This document shows, one piece after another, positions 48,295 through 59,255 of a stretch of 64,000 nt of DNA. A model generated the notes under the pieces. The model was not told where the DNA came from and ran no database searches. It saw only the letters and a program-made list of their open reading frames with translations. The stretch is from Eumeta japonica (Eukaryota; Arthropoda; Insecta; Lepidoptera; Psychidae): NCBI GenBank assembly GCA_005406025.1, contig BGZK01000209.1, forward strand, positions 434,001 to 498,000, read 5' to 3'. The translations under genes and the position numbers were made by a program. Positions within the stretch are counted from its first letter, which is position 1. Each line of letters starts with the position of its first letter.

Positions 48295-48298
48295 TTAA

Positions 48299-49289
48299 GA
48301 AGTAAAAAATAAAATTTCGTACACATCTCATTGATAATTACTTAGATGACGTTCTTGATTGTCTAAAACGGGTAGTAAATATAAGTTTAAGAACCATGTA
48401 ATATTATTACAAATTACTATTAATTCAAATGAAGATTACCGTATACTTGGTCATATACAAACATACTTTCATTTCTTTTTATAATCTAAAACAATTGTTC
48501 TTTTTCATTACTATTTACTTTATTTATAAGGCGCTCGATATAAACGCAATTATTTATTCTAATATACTGTTTAAAAAATGTAGCCCAAAATTGTGATATT
48601 TTACCAAATTTTATAATGCGAAAATAGTACAAATTCATTTGTATAAAATCGCGTGATTATTGCTAGGTATGTTGTTTTCCTCATCAAATAATATTGAAAT
48701 TCACAACACTACTTCGTTTAATCTCCGTATTTGTCATGCGTCGGTCTGTGCTACGGATGGACACACTGCGGAACAGCGGTCATATAATAGTTTAGTGGCG
48801 ATGACTCTACCAGTTTCACTGTTTGTTTTTGATTGCTATACAAATCTGAATACAATGCAATACGAGTTCTATATAGGTAGCAATCGTACCATGAAGAGAG
48901 ATTCGCTTCATGGTCGTGCTCATCTATCTAGGTTTTGTTATGCACTAGAAAGCAAATCTGGAATCACGAGGAGACAGGGGCAGGGTAATTCGCTTCTCCG
49001 TCGTTTCTTAAACTCGGACGTCGCTTATTTACTCCACGCATAAACCGTTTCATTACTATCTGGACCAATGGACAAAATATATATGTATTATTATTGCCTT
49101 CGTTTTGTGTTCATAGTTTCGACGCCCATTAGCAACCAATAAAATGAATAGTCTAGTTTCACACTTACAACACAAATTTGTGGAAAGCAGCATGATGTGC
49201 GCATGTTTTAAGGGTTCGTTTATTACTATGGTCGAAGTTGACAAAAGTATTTTGTATGAGGAACTAACTTCACTGGAACCGCTGTTACT
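48299..49289. other. Unassigned stretch
   Basis: A plus frame at 48669-49043 (ATG at 48669, about 124 codons) runs through GC-moderate DNA, but no domain, signal or splice structure was recognised. The rest is AT-rich. Confidence 0.25.
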
Positions 49290-49785
49290 ACAACCGCTCA
49301 AAGTTTGACCCTAGTTTATGGAGAAATAGGTAAGGCTCGTGGTCAGCCAGGCCTCATAAGAACTCCTTCAGGATTGTCGCGCATAGGTAATAGGCCATCA
49401 CATTATTCTCACATACCACGCTATTTCCATCTATCTTGCTTAATCGAGTTTTGGCTGAACATGGAATCTTCGAAGGAAGTTTCATTTTTAGGTACATCAT
49501 ATACCTCGCCGATACATAAGTACGTAGCAAGTATACGGGTATATTACAAAACGAGCTTGCTCGTTCTTCTAATATGGACCTTAGTACGAGAAGCAATATC
49601 ACCTATGCAGTGGTGAAGAATATACTTGACGTGTACGGCTGACCTGGTATTCATGTCGATCACCATCATATCGGATATTCTGCTATTCCTAGTCGAAGAC
49701 TCTGCTGTCTAACTAGTATGAAGTCTGTCCGACAATGTGATGTATATTAAGAGCAGTTGTCAGTGTATAGCGCGAGCTCGATGGC
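49290..49785 (-). pseudogene. Decayed Jockey-like reverse transcriptase C-terminal fragment
   Basis: On the minus strand, NAIELALYTDNC near 49780 resembles RT motif C (LALFADDTA). It is followed by RTDFILVRQQSLRLGI, then after frameshifts AWYVRIM near 49425 and YLCATILKEFL near 49375. The order motif C, then PWYVRN-like, then T(I/V)KEF is that of Jockey-clade LINEs. Multiple stops and shifts show long decay. Confidence 0.5.
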
Positions 49786-51330
49786 ATTCTTGCACTACCG
49801 AAGGTAGACCCTCAGAATGGATAGGTTATCAGTGGATATCGTATAGGAATTTTGCGTTAGTCAGCTATCACGAAACGTGAAATTTTCGTTCGGATCGCTT
49901 GCAATTCTAATGTTGCGTCGACTGTGACGCAGAAGCCATGACTCGCAAGAACTAAAGGTAACTCTGATATTGGTGTTCGTTAGGCACTTCTTCAGGAGCT
50001 AGAGGTCTGATGCCGTCAAAGGCCTTCTTTATGTCGCCCGCGGATGCACCCATGTGAATATTAGAATGAATTCTTATATCATTTATATCGATACCACCGC
50101 GATTCCGTTTACAGTCCCGTTCTCATCGTACTCCGAACCTTGATCATAATCACGATCCTCTGCAGTACCTCTTTGTAGATCTATAACACTAAAATCTTAT
50201 TCAACATTAATGTCTTACGATTGATATTTCTCATTATTCTTAATATGTCCTTTTTCAGCATGCTGAAACCACAGAATAAAATGTCTTGAAATAAAGAACG
50301 TACACGATTAGAATTTATCTAGTTATTAACGGATAGGTAAATGGAAAAAGAGAGACGTCGAGTCTCGCTATAGGTAGGGATGTAAATATGTGATCGATAG
50401 CATTCGTGACACGTGAACCGACAGGTGCGGGCCGAAGCGCCGGCCGCGTCTGTATAATTCCATTATCAGAATTATACTACCATGAATGAAATGGTGTTTC
50501 TACCGTATTAGAGTGATTGACTGCCTAAACATCTAATTTTAATTGGATAATCTCGGGTTTATTATTATATTAGGCATTATCACTTGATGGTCAATAATGA
50601 TTTTTGGTTTCGATCACGTTGTTTTGTAATCCTTTACGGACTTATGATTACCGTATTCTAACCTTCCCACATCATCGTAATTGTTATCAACACTTATCTA
50701 CATGGAATTTTTTATAAATTGAAATGTATCCATGTTATAATTCACTGTTATGATCTCATCGTGTACGGGATTAAATTTTATTTACACGTTGTTATATGAT
50801 TTAATTACATCCAGACATAAAAAAATGTCGTATATTAGATATATGGAACCATTAGAAAATATCTATAATAGCTGAAAAGACATACTTAGATTCCCCGCAG
50901 CCTATAATAGTAACGTTAGTCGAAACATGTGATCAATTTTCGACACTATATAAATGTTTTGTCACGAGGTGACGGGCGCGGTTCAGTCACCTCTCATAAT
51001 AGTGATAAGTTTCACATCGCCATACTGAATTTTTACATGGCCAGTTCACTCAAATCAAGATTGTGAACGTTCCGTTCCCGATGAAAACGTCACAGCGTTG
51101 AATTTCTTATCGAAATCTATGTTCTTATCAAGATCCAGTTAGCAGATATAATCTGAATCACTGTCTAAATTGTTCGTAGTATTCGTACCCGATTCGTGGG
51201 ACTGTAAAAATATATATTGTATACGTGACTACTTGCAGATGCTTGTGTCTGAAGTAAAACTTCTTTAGGCGCGACTTAGGAGTAATTGAACTCTTCTTTC
51301 GGACGGAAGTGACGTTCAGTAAAGTCTACA
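49786..51330. other. Decayed repeat-rich stretch
   Basis: It may continue the LINE relic at its 49786-50160 end (a minus-frame segment reads GDIKKAFDGIRPLAP) but no clear alignment could be made. A 16-bp palindrome TTTCAGCATGCTGAAA occurs near 50254. GC-rich islands lie at 50415-50455 and 50965-51000. No gene supported. Confidence 0.3.
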
Positions 51331-51605
51331 GTCCGTTTACGTAGTTTCCACGTTTAAAAATTGAATTTTGAATTTGTGGCTGAACTAAAAACTTTCGAAT
51401 TAAAAGTGGCCCGTAATCTATAGTCCTTTTACGTAGTTTCCATGTTTAAAAATTGAATTTTGAATTTGTGGCTGAACTAGAAACATTCGAATTCAAAGTG
51501 GCCCGTAATCTATAGTCCTTTTACGTAGTTTCCACGTTTAATAATTGAATTTTGAATTTGCGGCTGAACTAACTAGAAACATTCAAGTTCAAAATGGCCA
51601 GTATT
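51331..51605. repeat. Three tandem copies of a 92-bp unit
   Basis: Units start at 51331, 51423 and 51515, each opening GTCC(G/T)TTTACGTAGTTTCC and containing AATTGAATTTTGAATTTG. The third copy has a small AACT duplication. Identity between units is high, so the expansion is fairly recent. Confidence 0.9.
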
Positions 51606-53355
51606 CGAAACAGCAACTTCATATGTAAATTGTAAAGACTTTTTTATTTTATGTACAACTGTTTGTGTGCCAGCTCTGCCTGGGTAGATATCGAACGAAT
51701 TCCTTCATTTTTTATATTCACGATGTGTTTAAATCATATTTATTAGTATTTATTTCAATAATTAGGTTCGCCGCGGTTCCGCTCAAATGAATATAGAATA
51801 AATTCCTTTATTTCTTGCAACGAGTGATTTTACGTCGTATGTAAATAAGTTACTTATAAATTATTTTATTAGTTAGTCATTTATGTCGGCAGTTCTACCC
51901 AGGCGGATATAAAATCCATGCCCTATTTTTTTTATATGGAGCGTTGTCTTTTTCAATGATAGCTTCCATATGTTAGCGGTAGTAAAACGCGAAAAATAGT
52001 AGGTCAATGACTTGAAATTTTGACACAAAATTTTATACGAATTTGTGCGTATTATGTTGTTAACGTTTGTCCCTAACTTCACCTGCGTATTTGTACTATG
52101 GGACCAAATTACTACAGCGATTTTCAAATTTTTTCCTACATAAAAATTTACACTGTAACCGAATATAATATAGCTTATATTTTCTTTGTATACTAGCATT
52201 TTCTCCGGCTTAGTACAAATTAGGAATCGTGATCGGTAATGATATCGAACTTGAAAGTGGGACGGAAAGACTAGAAAACGTCAACAATATTAGGTTTGAC
52301 AGTAAAATAAAAGGTGAAGAAATACATTATAATTATTATCATATATAATTATATATAAGCCCGGCGGAAAGCGAGTTTGTAATAAAACTAATGATTACAA
52401 AAGTAAAAAAGAAAAAGAGATGTTAGTTTTACCTTACAACTTAGATACGAAAATAATCAGAAAAAAAATCGTTATTGAAGAGAATTAACCTTCAGACAAA
52501 GTGATCCCATTCCTAGAACTATGTATGGCTCACTCATTTATAGGCGTGTTTTTATGTTGAAAATGAGATTTCGCGGATCGACCATAAAAACTACGCCGCG
52601 CGGCCGTACAGGTGGCGAACTATAAAAAATAATTTATACCACCCTTACGGCCCCTTCCACCGTCTCGTTTAATTCATTTTTAACAAAAAGTCACTTTTAA
52701 AATTAATTTTGCATCCCACGTTTTCCTTGTAATGGTCGTAAAAGCTAAAAACCTTTAAAATAAAGTCGCGGAACACATGATTAATTTTAAAAGCGACTTT
52801 TTGCTGAAAGTCAGTTTAAAAAGAGATTATGGAAGACGGGAGGGGGGTGTCATTAAAAAAATGGGTATTATTTTAACACGCCAAGGAATAATATTATTTA
52901 AAACAAATGAGTTAGAGTCTGGCAATTTTCATTTCGAGATTTTTCCCCTTTAAGAATATTTTTCTTTAATCTATATTTTTAAAATATTATTGGGATTAGC
53001 ACGTACTCCCTTCCATTCTCTCTTTTAGCACATCGCGGGCAAAAACAACCGATACTGTTTCGTAATATCAGCATTGTCCAGCGACCGATAGTAGGCGACG
53101 CCCTTCATTGTATAATTTAGTTTTATTTCCTTTTTCATATAATTCTGTAACTGCGTGCAGGGTGCCGTAATTATGAGAAAATAAATCATAAAACATCAAG
53201 TCTATTGCAACTATCTAAATTTAGTATTATATCTTTAGTATGCAATATTTAAGTAAACATGAATTTTTCTCAACCATTTATTGGGACTAACTTGACTTAT
53301 TCCCCCTAGTTGACAGAAAATTCTATCATAAGTACATGCCTGTACAACTTATTAT
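51606..53355. other. Repeat fragments and noncoding DNA
   Basis: Short degraded repeat heads occur at 51668 (CCAGCTCTGCCTGGG), 51766 (GGTTCGCCGCGGTTCC) and 51885 (GTCGGCAGTTCTACCC). A foldback lies at 52645-52835: TTTTAACAAAAAGTCACTT at about 52677 pairs with its inverse near 52795. No coding region supported; a 108-codon minus frame at 51873-52199 is unrecognised. Confidence 0.4.
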
Positions 53356-54935
53356 TAGGTCGGGGAAAACGTTTTCTCGTATTTTACTTGCAAAAAATTG
53401 CTGTAAAATCTCTTTGGTTGTACTGTTTGTATCTGGCTAGTTTTGATGCCATTAAATAAATGACAATTTAAAAAAGGAAAAAAAAGTAAATACGGTGTTC
53501 CGCCGTTTTTCAGTTTTTTAACAAAAAACGGAAAAATTGTACATAAGCCGCGGCAAAACTTTGTGACGTTTATGGAACTAATGCAATGTCGGTAAGAGTA
53601 GCGCAAAACTGGTTCAAGCGCTTTCATTTGGGTAATTTTGATGTCAAAGATGAACCTCATTGACCGATCTGTTACGAATAAAGTCGATACCATTTTGGAA
53701 AAAGTAGAGCAAGGTGGACATATTAGTTATTACGACTTAGATGAAGAGCCCGGGATTGACCAAAAAGCAGTTTTGACCTATTTGAAAAAGCTATATATAC
53801 AAAAAAAACTCGATACTTGGTCCCACACAAGCTCACTGAAAAAATCTAATGAATCGTATACTCATATGCGATTTTCTGTTAAAACGTAATGAAACCGAAA
53901 ATTTTTGAAGAGATTGATCACTGGTGATGAAAAATGGATTACCTACGTTATAAAACGTGCGGAAACGATCATGGTCTAAAGGCAAGCAAGCTTCACAGAC
54001 TATAGCGAAACTCGGATTAGCTCGCAATAATTTAATGCTATATGTATGGTGAGGTTGGAAGGACATTATTCATTATGAGCTTTTACCGCCACGCAAAACC
54101 ATCAATTCGGATCTTTACTGCCAAAAGCTGGTGAGACTCAAGCAAGAAGTAGAGAAAAATGGCCGAAATTGGTCATGAGAAATGGTGTGGTTTTTCACCA
54201 TGACAACGCCAGACCGCACACATTTTTAGCTTCTCAGCAAATATTGAGTGTTTAGGTTGGAAAGTGTTAATGAATCCACCATATAGCCCTGACCTTGCTC
54301 ACTTCAGATTTTCACCTGTTTCGGTCTTTTCAGAATTCTTTAGGTAGTGTTATGTTAACATCTAGAGAGGACTATCAAGACTACTTGTCGCAGATTTTAA
54401 TCAGAAGCCCAAAATTTCTACAGCAATGAGATTATGTCACTACCTGCAAAATGGCAACAAGTTGTTAAGCAAAATGGCATATATATATATATTTTAGCTC
54501 GGATGGTAGCCCTCGTAAACTTTGAGGATACCCAGGACTTAATTCTTTAATCAAAGATAAGGGGATATTTATTTGATCAGCTCTTCAATATCTCTGCTTA
54601 TTAATTTCGTGTATACCCAATCTATCGCATTGACATTTAACAATCCACTTTCTATTGCTATCGAGGCTTTTGTACTTGGGCGTGAACCCTTGTCAACTCT
54701 TTTTTTTATCCCTCTACTATTTCGCCGTCTCGTCTTCAAATATTCTATATGCGATTTTAATTTAAATGGAAACGGAATGCGAACCCACATTCGCGAGACT
54801 GAGCACGGGGGTTGAATGCCTCATATGCCACCTATGCCTAGCTCAGCTAAAATATATAATAATGAAATCTAATTAAAATATGATAAAAAATAGTCTTGAA
54901 TTCGTATATGAAATACGAAAAAACCTTTTTCCTCA
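53356..54935 (+). mobile_element. Full-span mariner pseudogene with a nested insertion
   Basis: It starts TTAGGTCGGGGAAAACG and ends with the inverse-type AATACGAAAAAACCTTTTTCC. Without the insert it is about 1.2 kb, near the normal mariner size of about 1.3 kb. Decayed transposase landmarks appear in order: VAQNWFKRF (HTH region), TGDEKWITYV, FHHDNARPHTFLASQQ and SDFHLFRSFQNSLG. These are the catalytic blocks of mariner (D,D34D type). Stops and frameshifts occur throughout, so it is dead. A 3'-side stretch at 54497-54857 is a later insertion. Confidence 0.9.
54497..54857 (-). mobile_element. SINE- or MITE-like insertion inside the mariner
   Basis: This ~360-bp insertion has inverted ends (ATATTTTAGCTCGG on the left, ATATTTTAGCTGAGC as the inverse of the right) in a TA-rich target. 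Read on the minus strand, its head contains GTGGGTTCGCATTCCG near 54780, which resembles a tRNA B box, preceded by TAGCTGAGCTAGGC. That suggests a tRNA-derived SINE; the inverted ends would instead suggest a MITE. A 73-codon minus frame inside it is not recognised. Confidence 0.55.
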
Positions 54936-55576
54936 AAAAAAAACATGACAACGAAATATTCCGTAGTTTATGAATGTATCGTATTTGGGAAATACGCGCG
55001 TCACGTCAAGGACTAAAAACGTATTCGGTTAATTGTGCAACCGAACGGCCAATTAACAAACCATAGAATACACGAACATTATACTCTCGTATTTTTACGC
55101 GTTTAATATATTATGACTGTTTGCTCTGCTTACCTAATCAGTCGGCTGGTGTGGGTATCGTAATAATATTGTGTCTGCACTGCTTTGTTATAAACGAAAA
55201 CAAAAAGGAAAAATCAAAATTCTCTTAAAGTTTTGCTCTGAAAAAAAGAAAAACAAATAAGGATATAAATTCAATTTCTTATTAAATGGTGGTTTTCCGA
55301 AATGTTTTATCGTAACTGTATTTATTCTGTATGTCTCCATTTCGATTACCACCTACAGCTGTAGCACTTTTTTTGCGTCGTAACCAACATTTTTAATTTG
55401 TATTCAAATACGCTTACAATTTCTTCTGAATATTGTGGAATATTCTCACTCAGTATCCAACATAATTCTACGTTTATGCAAAATTTCATGGGAATTAATG
55501 ACACGGTTTAACCCGTTAAACTGGAACAAACAAACTAATTTTTTTATTTACCATTGGCTGTGCTCCGCGGTTTCGC
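54936..55576. other. AT-rich stretch with a repeat fragment
   Basis: Largely unassigned. The right end (about 55440-55600, with TGTGCTCCGCGGTTTCGC) is a fragment of the common lepidopteran repeat type in inverse orientation. It cuts off the reverse transcriptase relic that follows. Confidence 0.4.
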
Positions 55577-55721
55577 TTACTTTAAATTTGGTTTGTACAT
55601 GCCTGTTTCATAAGCATTGATTAATGATGCGAAGATCGTCCGCGTGCTGTAAAAGGACGATACCTTCAATGGTAGGTGTTTTCGAAACGTCTTAAACATA
55701 TGCGTAATAAAGCCAGGTCGG
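55577..55721 (-). pseudogene. Reverse transcriptase relic, motif C side
   Basis: Minus-strand translation gives SKTPTIEGIVLLQHADDLRI, in which HADD corresponds to the catalytic YADD/FADD box of reverse transcriptases. It is preceded by TWLYYAYV, the usual spacing of a 'P-L-Y-N-x-Y-x-D' block. It is the continuation, after the tandem array, of the motif A part at 57641-57960. Confidence 0.65.
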
Positions 55722-57640
55722 AATATAGAAGCATGTGACTTTTCGCTGTAGACCGTAAACTCGTTATCGTACCAAAGTATGGAGCCATGTGAAATTTCGC
55801 TGGACACTAAACTCGTTATGGTACCAAAGTATAGAGCCTTGTGAAACTTCGCTGGACACTAAACTCGTTATCGTACCAAAGTATAGAGCCATGTGAAATT
55901 TCGCTGGACACTAAACTCGTTATGGTACCAAAGTATAGAGCCTTGTGAAACTTCGCTGGACACTAAACTCGTTATCGTACCAAAGTATAGAGGCATGTGA
56001 TATTTCTCTGGACACTAAACTCGTTATGGTATCAAAGTATAGAGCCTTGTGAAACTTCGCTGGACACTAAACTCGTTATCGTACCAAAGTATAGAGCCAT
56101 GTGAAATTTCGCTGGACACTAAACTCGTTATGGTACCAAAGTATAGAGCCTTGTGAAACTTCGCTGGACACTAAACTCGTTATCGTACCAAAGTATAGAG
56201 GCATGTGATATTTCGCTGGACACTAAACTCATTATGGTACCAAAGTATAGAGCCTTGTGAAATTTCGCTGGACACTAAACTCGTTATGGTACCAAAGTAT
56301 AGAGGCATGTGATATTTCGCTGGACACTAAACTCGATATCGTACCAAAGTATGGAGCCATGTGAAATTTCGCTGGACACTAAACTCGTTATGGTACCAAA
56401 GTATAGAGCCTTGTGAAACTTCGCTGGACACTAAACTCGATATCGTACCAAAGTATAGAGGCATGTGATATTTCGCTGGACACTAAACTCGATATCGTAC
56501 CAAAGTATAGAGCTATGTGAAACTTCGCTGGACACTAAACTCGTTATCGTACCAAAGTATAGAGGCATGTGATATTTCGCTGGACACTAAACTCATTATC
56601 GTACCAAAGTATAGAGCCTTGTGAAACTTCGCTGGACACTAAACTCGTTATCGTACCAAAGTATAGAGGCATGTGATATTTCGCTGGACACTAAACTCAT
56701 TATCGTACCAAAGTATAGAGCCTTGTGAAACTTCGCTGGACACTAAACTCGTTATCGTACCAAAGTATAGAGGCATGTGATATTTCGCTGGACACTAAAC
56801 TCATTATGGTACCAAAGTATAGAGCCTTGTGAAACTTCGCTGGACACTAAACTCGTTATCGTACCAAAGTATAGAGGCATGTGATATTTCGCTGGACACT
56901 AAACTCATTATGGTACCAAAAGTATAGAGCCTTGTGAAACTTCGCTGGACACTAAACTCGTTATCGTACCAAAGTATAGAGGCATGTGATATTTCGCTGG
57001 ACACTAAACTCATTATGGTACCAAAGTATAGAGGCATGTGATATTTCGCTGGACACTAAACTCGTTATGGTACCAAAGTATAGAGGCATGTGATATTTCG
57101 CTGGACACTAAACTCGATATCGTACCAAAGTATGGAGCCATGTGAAATTTCGCTGGACACTAAACTCGTTATGGTACCAAAGTATAGAGGCATGTGATAT
57201 TTCGCTGGACACTAAACTCGATATCGTACCAAAGTATGGAGCCATGTGAAATTTCGCTGGACACTAAACTCGTTATGGTACCAAAGTATAGAGGCATGTG
57301 ATATTTCGCTGGACACTAAACTCGATATCGTACCAAAGTATGGAGCCATGTGAAATTTCGCTGGACACTAAACTCGTTATGGTACCAAAGTATAGAGGCA
57401 TGTGATATTTCGCTGGACACTAAACTCGATATCGTACCAAAGTATGGAGCTATGTGAAATTTCGCTGGACGCTAAACTCGTTATGGTACCAAAGTATAGA
57501 GGCATGTGATATTTCGCTGGACACTAAACTCGATATCGTACCAAAGTATGGAGCCATGTGAAATTTCGCTTGACACTAAACTCGTTATGGTACCAAAGTA
57601 TAGAGGCATGTGACATTTCGCTGGACACTTTAAACTAGTC
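55722..57640 (-). repeat. 36-copy 52-bp minisatellite derived from an RT gene
   Basis: About 36 head-to-tail units of 52 bp were counted by the recurring ACCAAAGTAT core, from about 55770 to 57590. Variants alternate (GAGCCTTGTGAAAC, GAGGCATGTGATAT, GAGCCATGTGAAAT), giving a partial 104-bp higher-order pattern. One unit near 56914 has an extra A. On the minus strand one frame of the unit reads SSEISHGSILWY, like the RT motif B block (GVPQGSIL). The array begins and ends inside RT sequence. Because 52 is not a multiple of three, expansion destroyed the frame. Confidence 0.9.
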
Positions 57641-57960
57641 ATAGTAGAAAGTTCTAGATTTGTTAAGATCTTTCTATCCCGGAGGTAATTTTCAATAATC
57701 TTTATTACTCCGTTATGAATAATATTCGCCTCGTATAGAGTATGAATCAGCGCGGCGTATTTGATCGAGTCAAATGCCTCGCCGAGGTGTATACTAACTA
57801 GAGCTGCGTGTTCTATCCTCCTCGTAATGTATCATCAATGATTTTTGCTGTTCTAGACCTCAGTTCCTGTGCCTTTGCCTCCGGTTAATCTCTGCTGAAA
57901 GTATGAGATGATGTCTTTCATGCACTTAAAGATAAGGTCATACCACACTCAATCATATTG
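57641..57960 (-). pseudogene. Reverse transcriptase relic, motif A side
   Basis: On the minus strand: IEHAALVSIHLGEAFDSIKY, then AALIHTLYEANIIHNGVI and KIIENYLRDRKI. The block D-x-x-x-AFD-S is RT motif A (first Asp replaced by His here), and NYLxDR follows as in LINEs. The frame runs without interruption into the first tandem units (LVSSEISHGSIL). Confidence 0.75.
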
Positions 57961-58859
57961 ACCATGACAGGTTAATACACGAATAAGGCATCTGTAATTT
58001 ACTTTGCATGAATACATATCATCCGGTTCTCCATTTCCGAAGATGGTATAATCTATATTAATTGACTATAATTAAACGACTCGCCATCCTGCGTGTAGGC
58101 ACGGTACACCTAGCTTGTAGACATGATAGATCCGTATTACATCCGCTGTTACGGCAACTTTATCGGCTTATAGCTTACTGCGTTTGCACCGTCTGAGTCG
58201 TATGTTTCGATGTCTAAGTCCGATTTATATTTATCGTAAAAATTTCTTCAAATATTGCTTCAAAAATAATTTCCAGTGAAGCCGTATTATTAAACATTAA
58301 TAAAAAATAGACCTGTTAAATTTGACATATATGTATATTCATACATTTTTAATAACAGTTATCAAAATTCAATATCAAGGTCTGCTTGATAAAGTCATAT
58401 GCAAATGTTAGATGATAGTAATTTTAATGGTATTACCATACGGAGAGCACAGTATTTGAATATTTAGGTTAATGGCTGTCATGAAAAATGATATGATGCG
58501 AAGTGTGGTGAAACAGGAAGTCTATTCTTAAAAATCAATTTAAAACACGCGATTTATTCGGAAAATCAGTTAAATTAATGAGTAAGAATTGAAGTAAAAC
58601 AATTTATGTATAATGATCGTTAAAGTTGTTAAAAAGAAGGTAATTGACTGGTACTTAAAATATTATATTTGTTGATGAAACATGCAAATCAATTAGATAT
58701 AATAACAAATAGTACAATCGGTAAAAAAAAAAGCGAAGAACTCGAAGCTATTAAACGTTCTTCATACTCTCTATCTTGAAAAACAGAATTCAATATGCAT
58801 TTTATTTTATGTGTTGCAGTTTATGTTGCGTATGGCAGAAGAAAAATTAAAGTAGAATC
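57961..58859. other. Unassigned stretch
   Basis: The part next to the RT relic (57961-58250) may be its upstream region, but no motif was recognised. The remainder is AT-rich with no gene. Confidence 0.3.
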
Positions 58860-59255
58860 AAAGCGGTAGAAATGCGATCTCTGCGTAGTATGTGTGGAGT
58901 GGCCCTGAAAGACAGATGTAGTAACTGTGATGTCACAGAGCGATGAGAAAAATGTAGTAACTATAGTAGAAAAAAGTACGTTGCGGTAGTTTAGCCATCT
59001 GAAAAGGATGAATGAAAGAATATTGACAAAACAAATCTAGGGCAAATGTGTGCGGTGGAAAGATCGGCGAAGGTCGCTCTAGAAAATCCTATGCAGATCA
59101 AATTGGGGACATATTAAAAAAGGGCTAAACTTTAAGTACCTGAAACCGACGAGCTTGCTTAAAAAAATTGATAGATATCAGCGAAGGAAAAGATGCAAAA
59201 ATCATACGATGTGGAGATTTATAGTTTCTGCCTACACTTCTGAGAAGCAAGAATA
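58860..59255 (+). mobile_element. LINE reverse-transcriptase C-terminal fragment
   Basis: The plus-strand frame reads VEMRSLRSMCGVALKDRCSN, then after a stop STLR and RMNERILTKQI, CVRWKDRRRS and FKYLKPTSLLKKIDRYQRR. It ends FIVSA(Y)TSEKQE-like in a neighbouring frame. It is the same family as 42829-44750 and 27082-27290, and best preserved here. Several stops and shifts make it non-functional. Confidence 0.8.

Noticed and set aside
48669..49043. About 124-codon plus-strand frame
   Set aside because: No domain or signal recognised and it lies between decayed transposons; probably chance or a relic.
54769..54785. A functional tRNA gene
   Set aside because: Only a B-box-like GGTTCGCATTCC is visible; no full cloverleaf could be built, so it is treated as part of a SINE-like insert.
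56804..57037. 77-codon repetitive protein in the minisatellite
   Set aside because: It only reflects the 52-bp units read through three frames (156-bp period); not a real protein.
55722..57640. CRISPR-like array of regular repeats
   Set aside because: Units are contiguous with no unique spacers and lie in eukaryotic DNA; this is a minisatellite.
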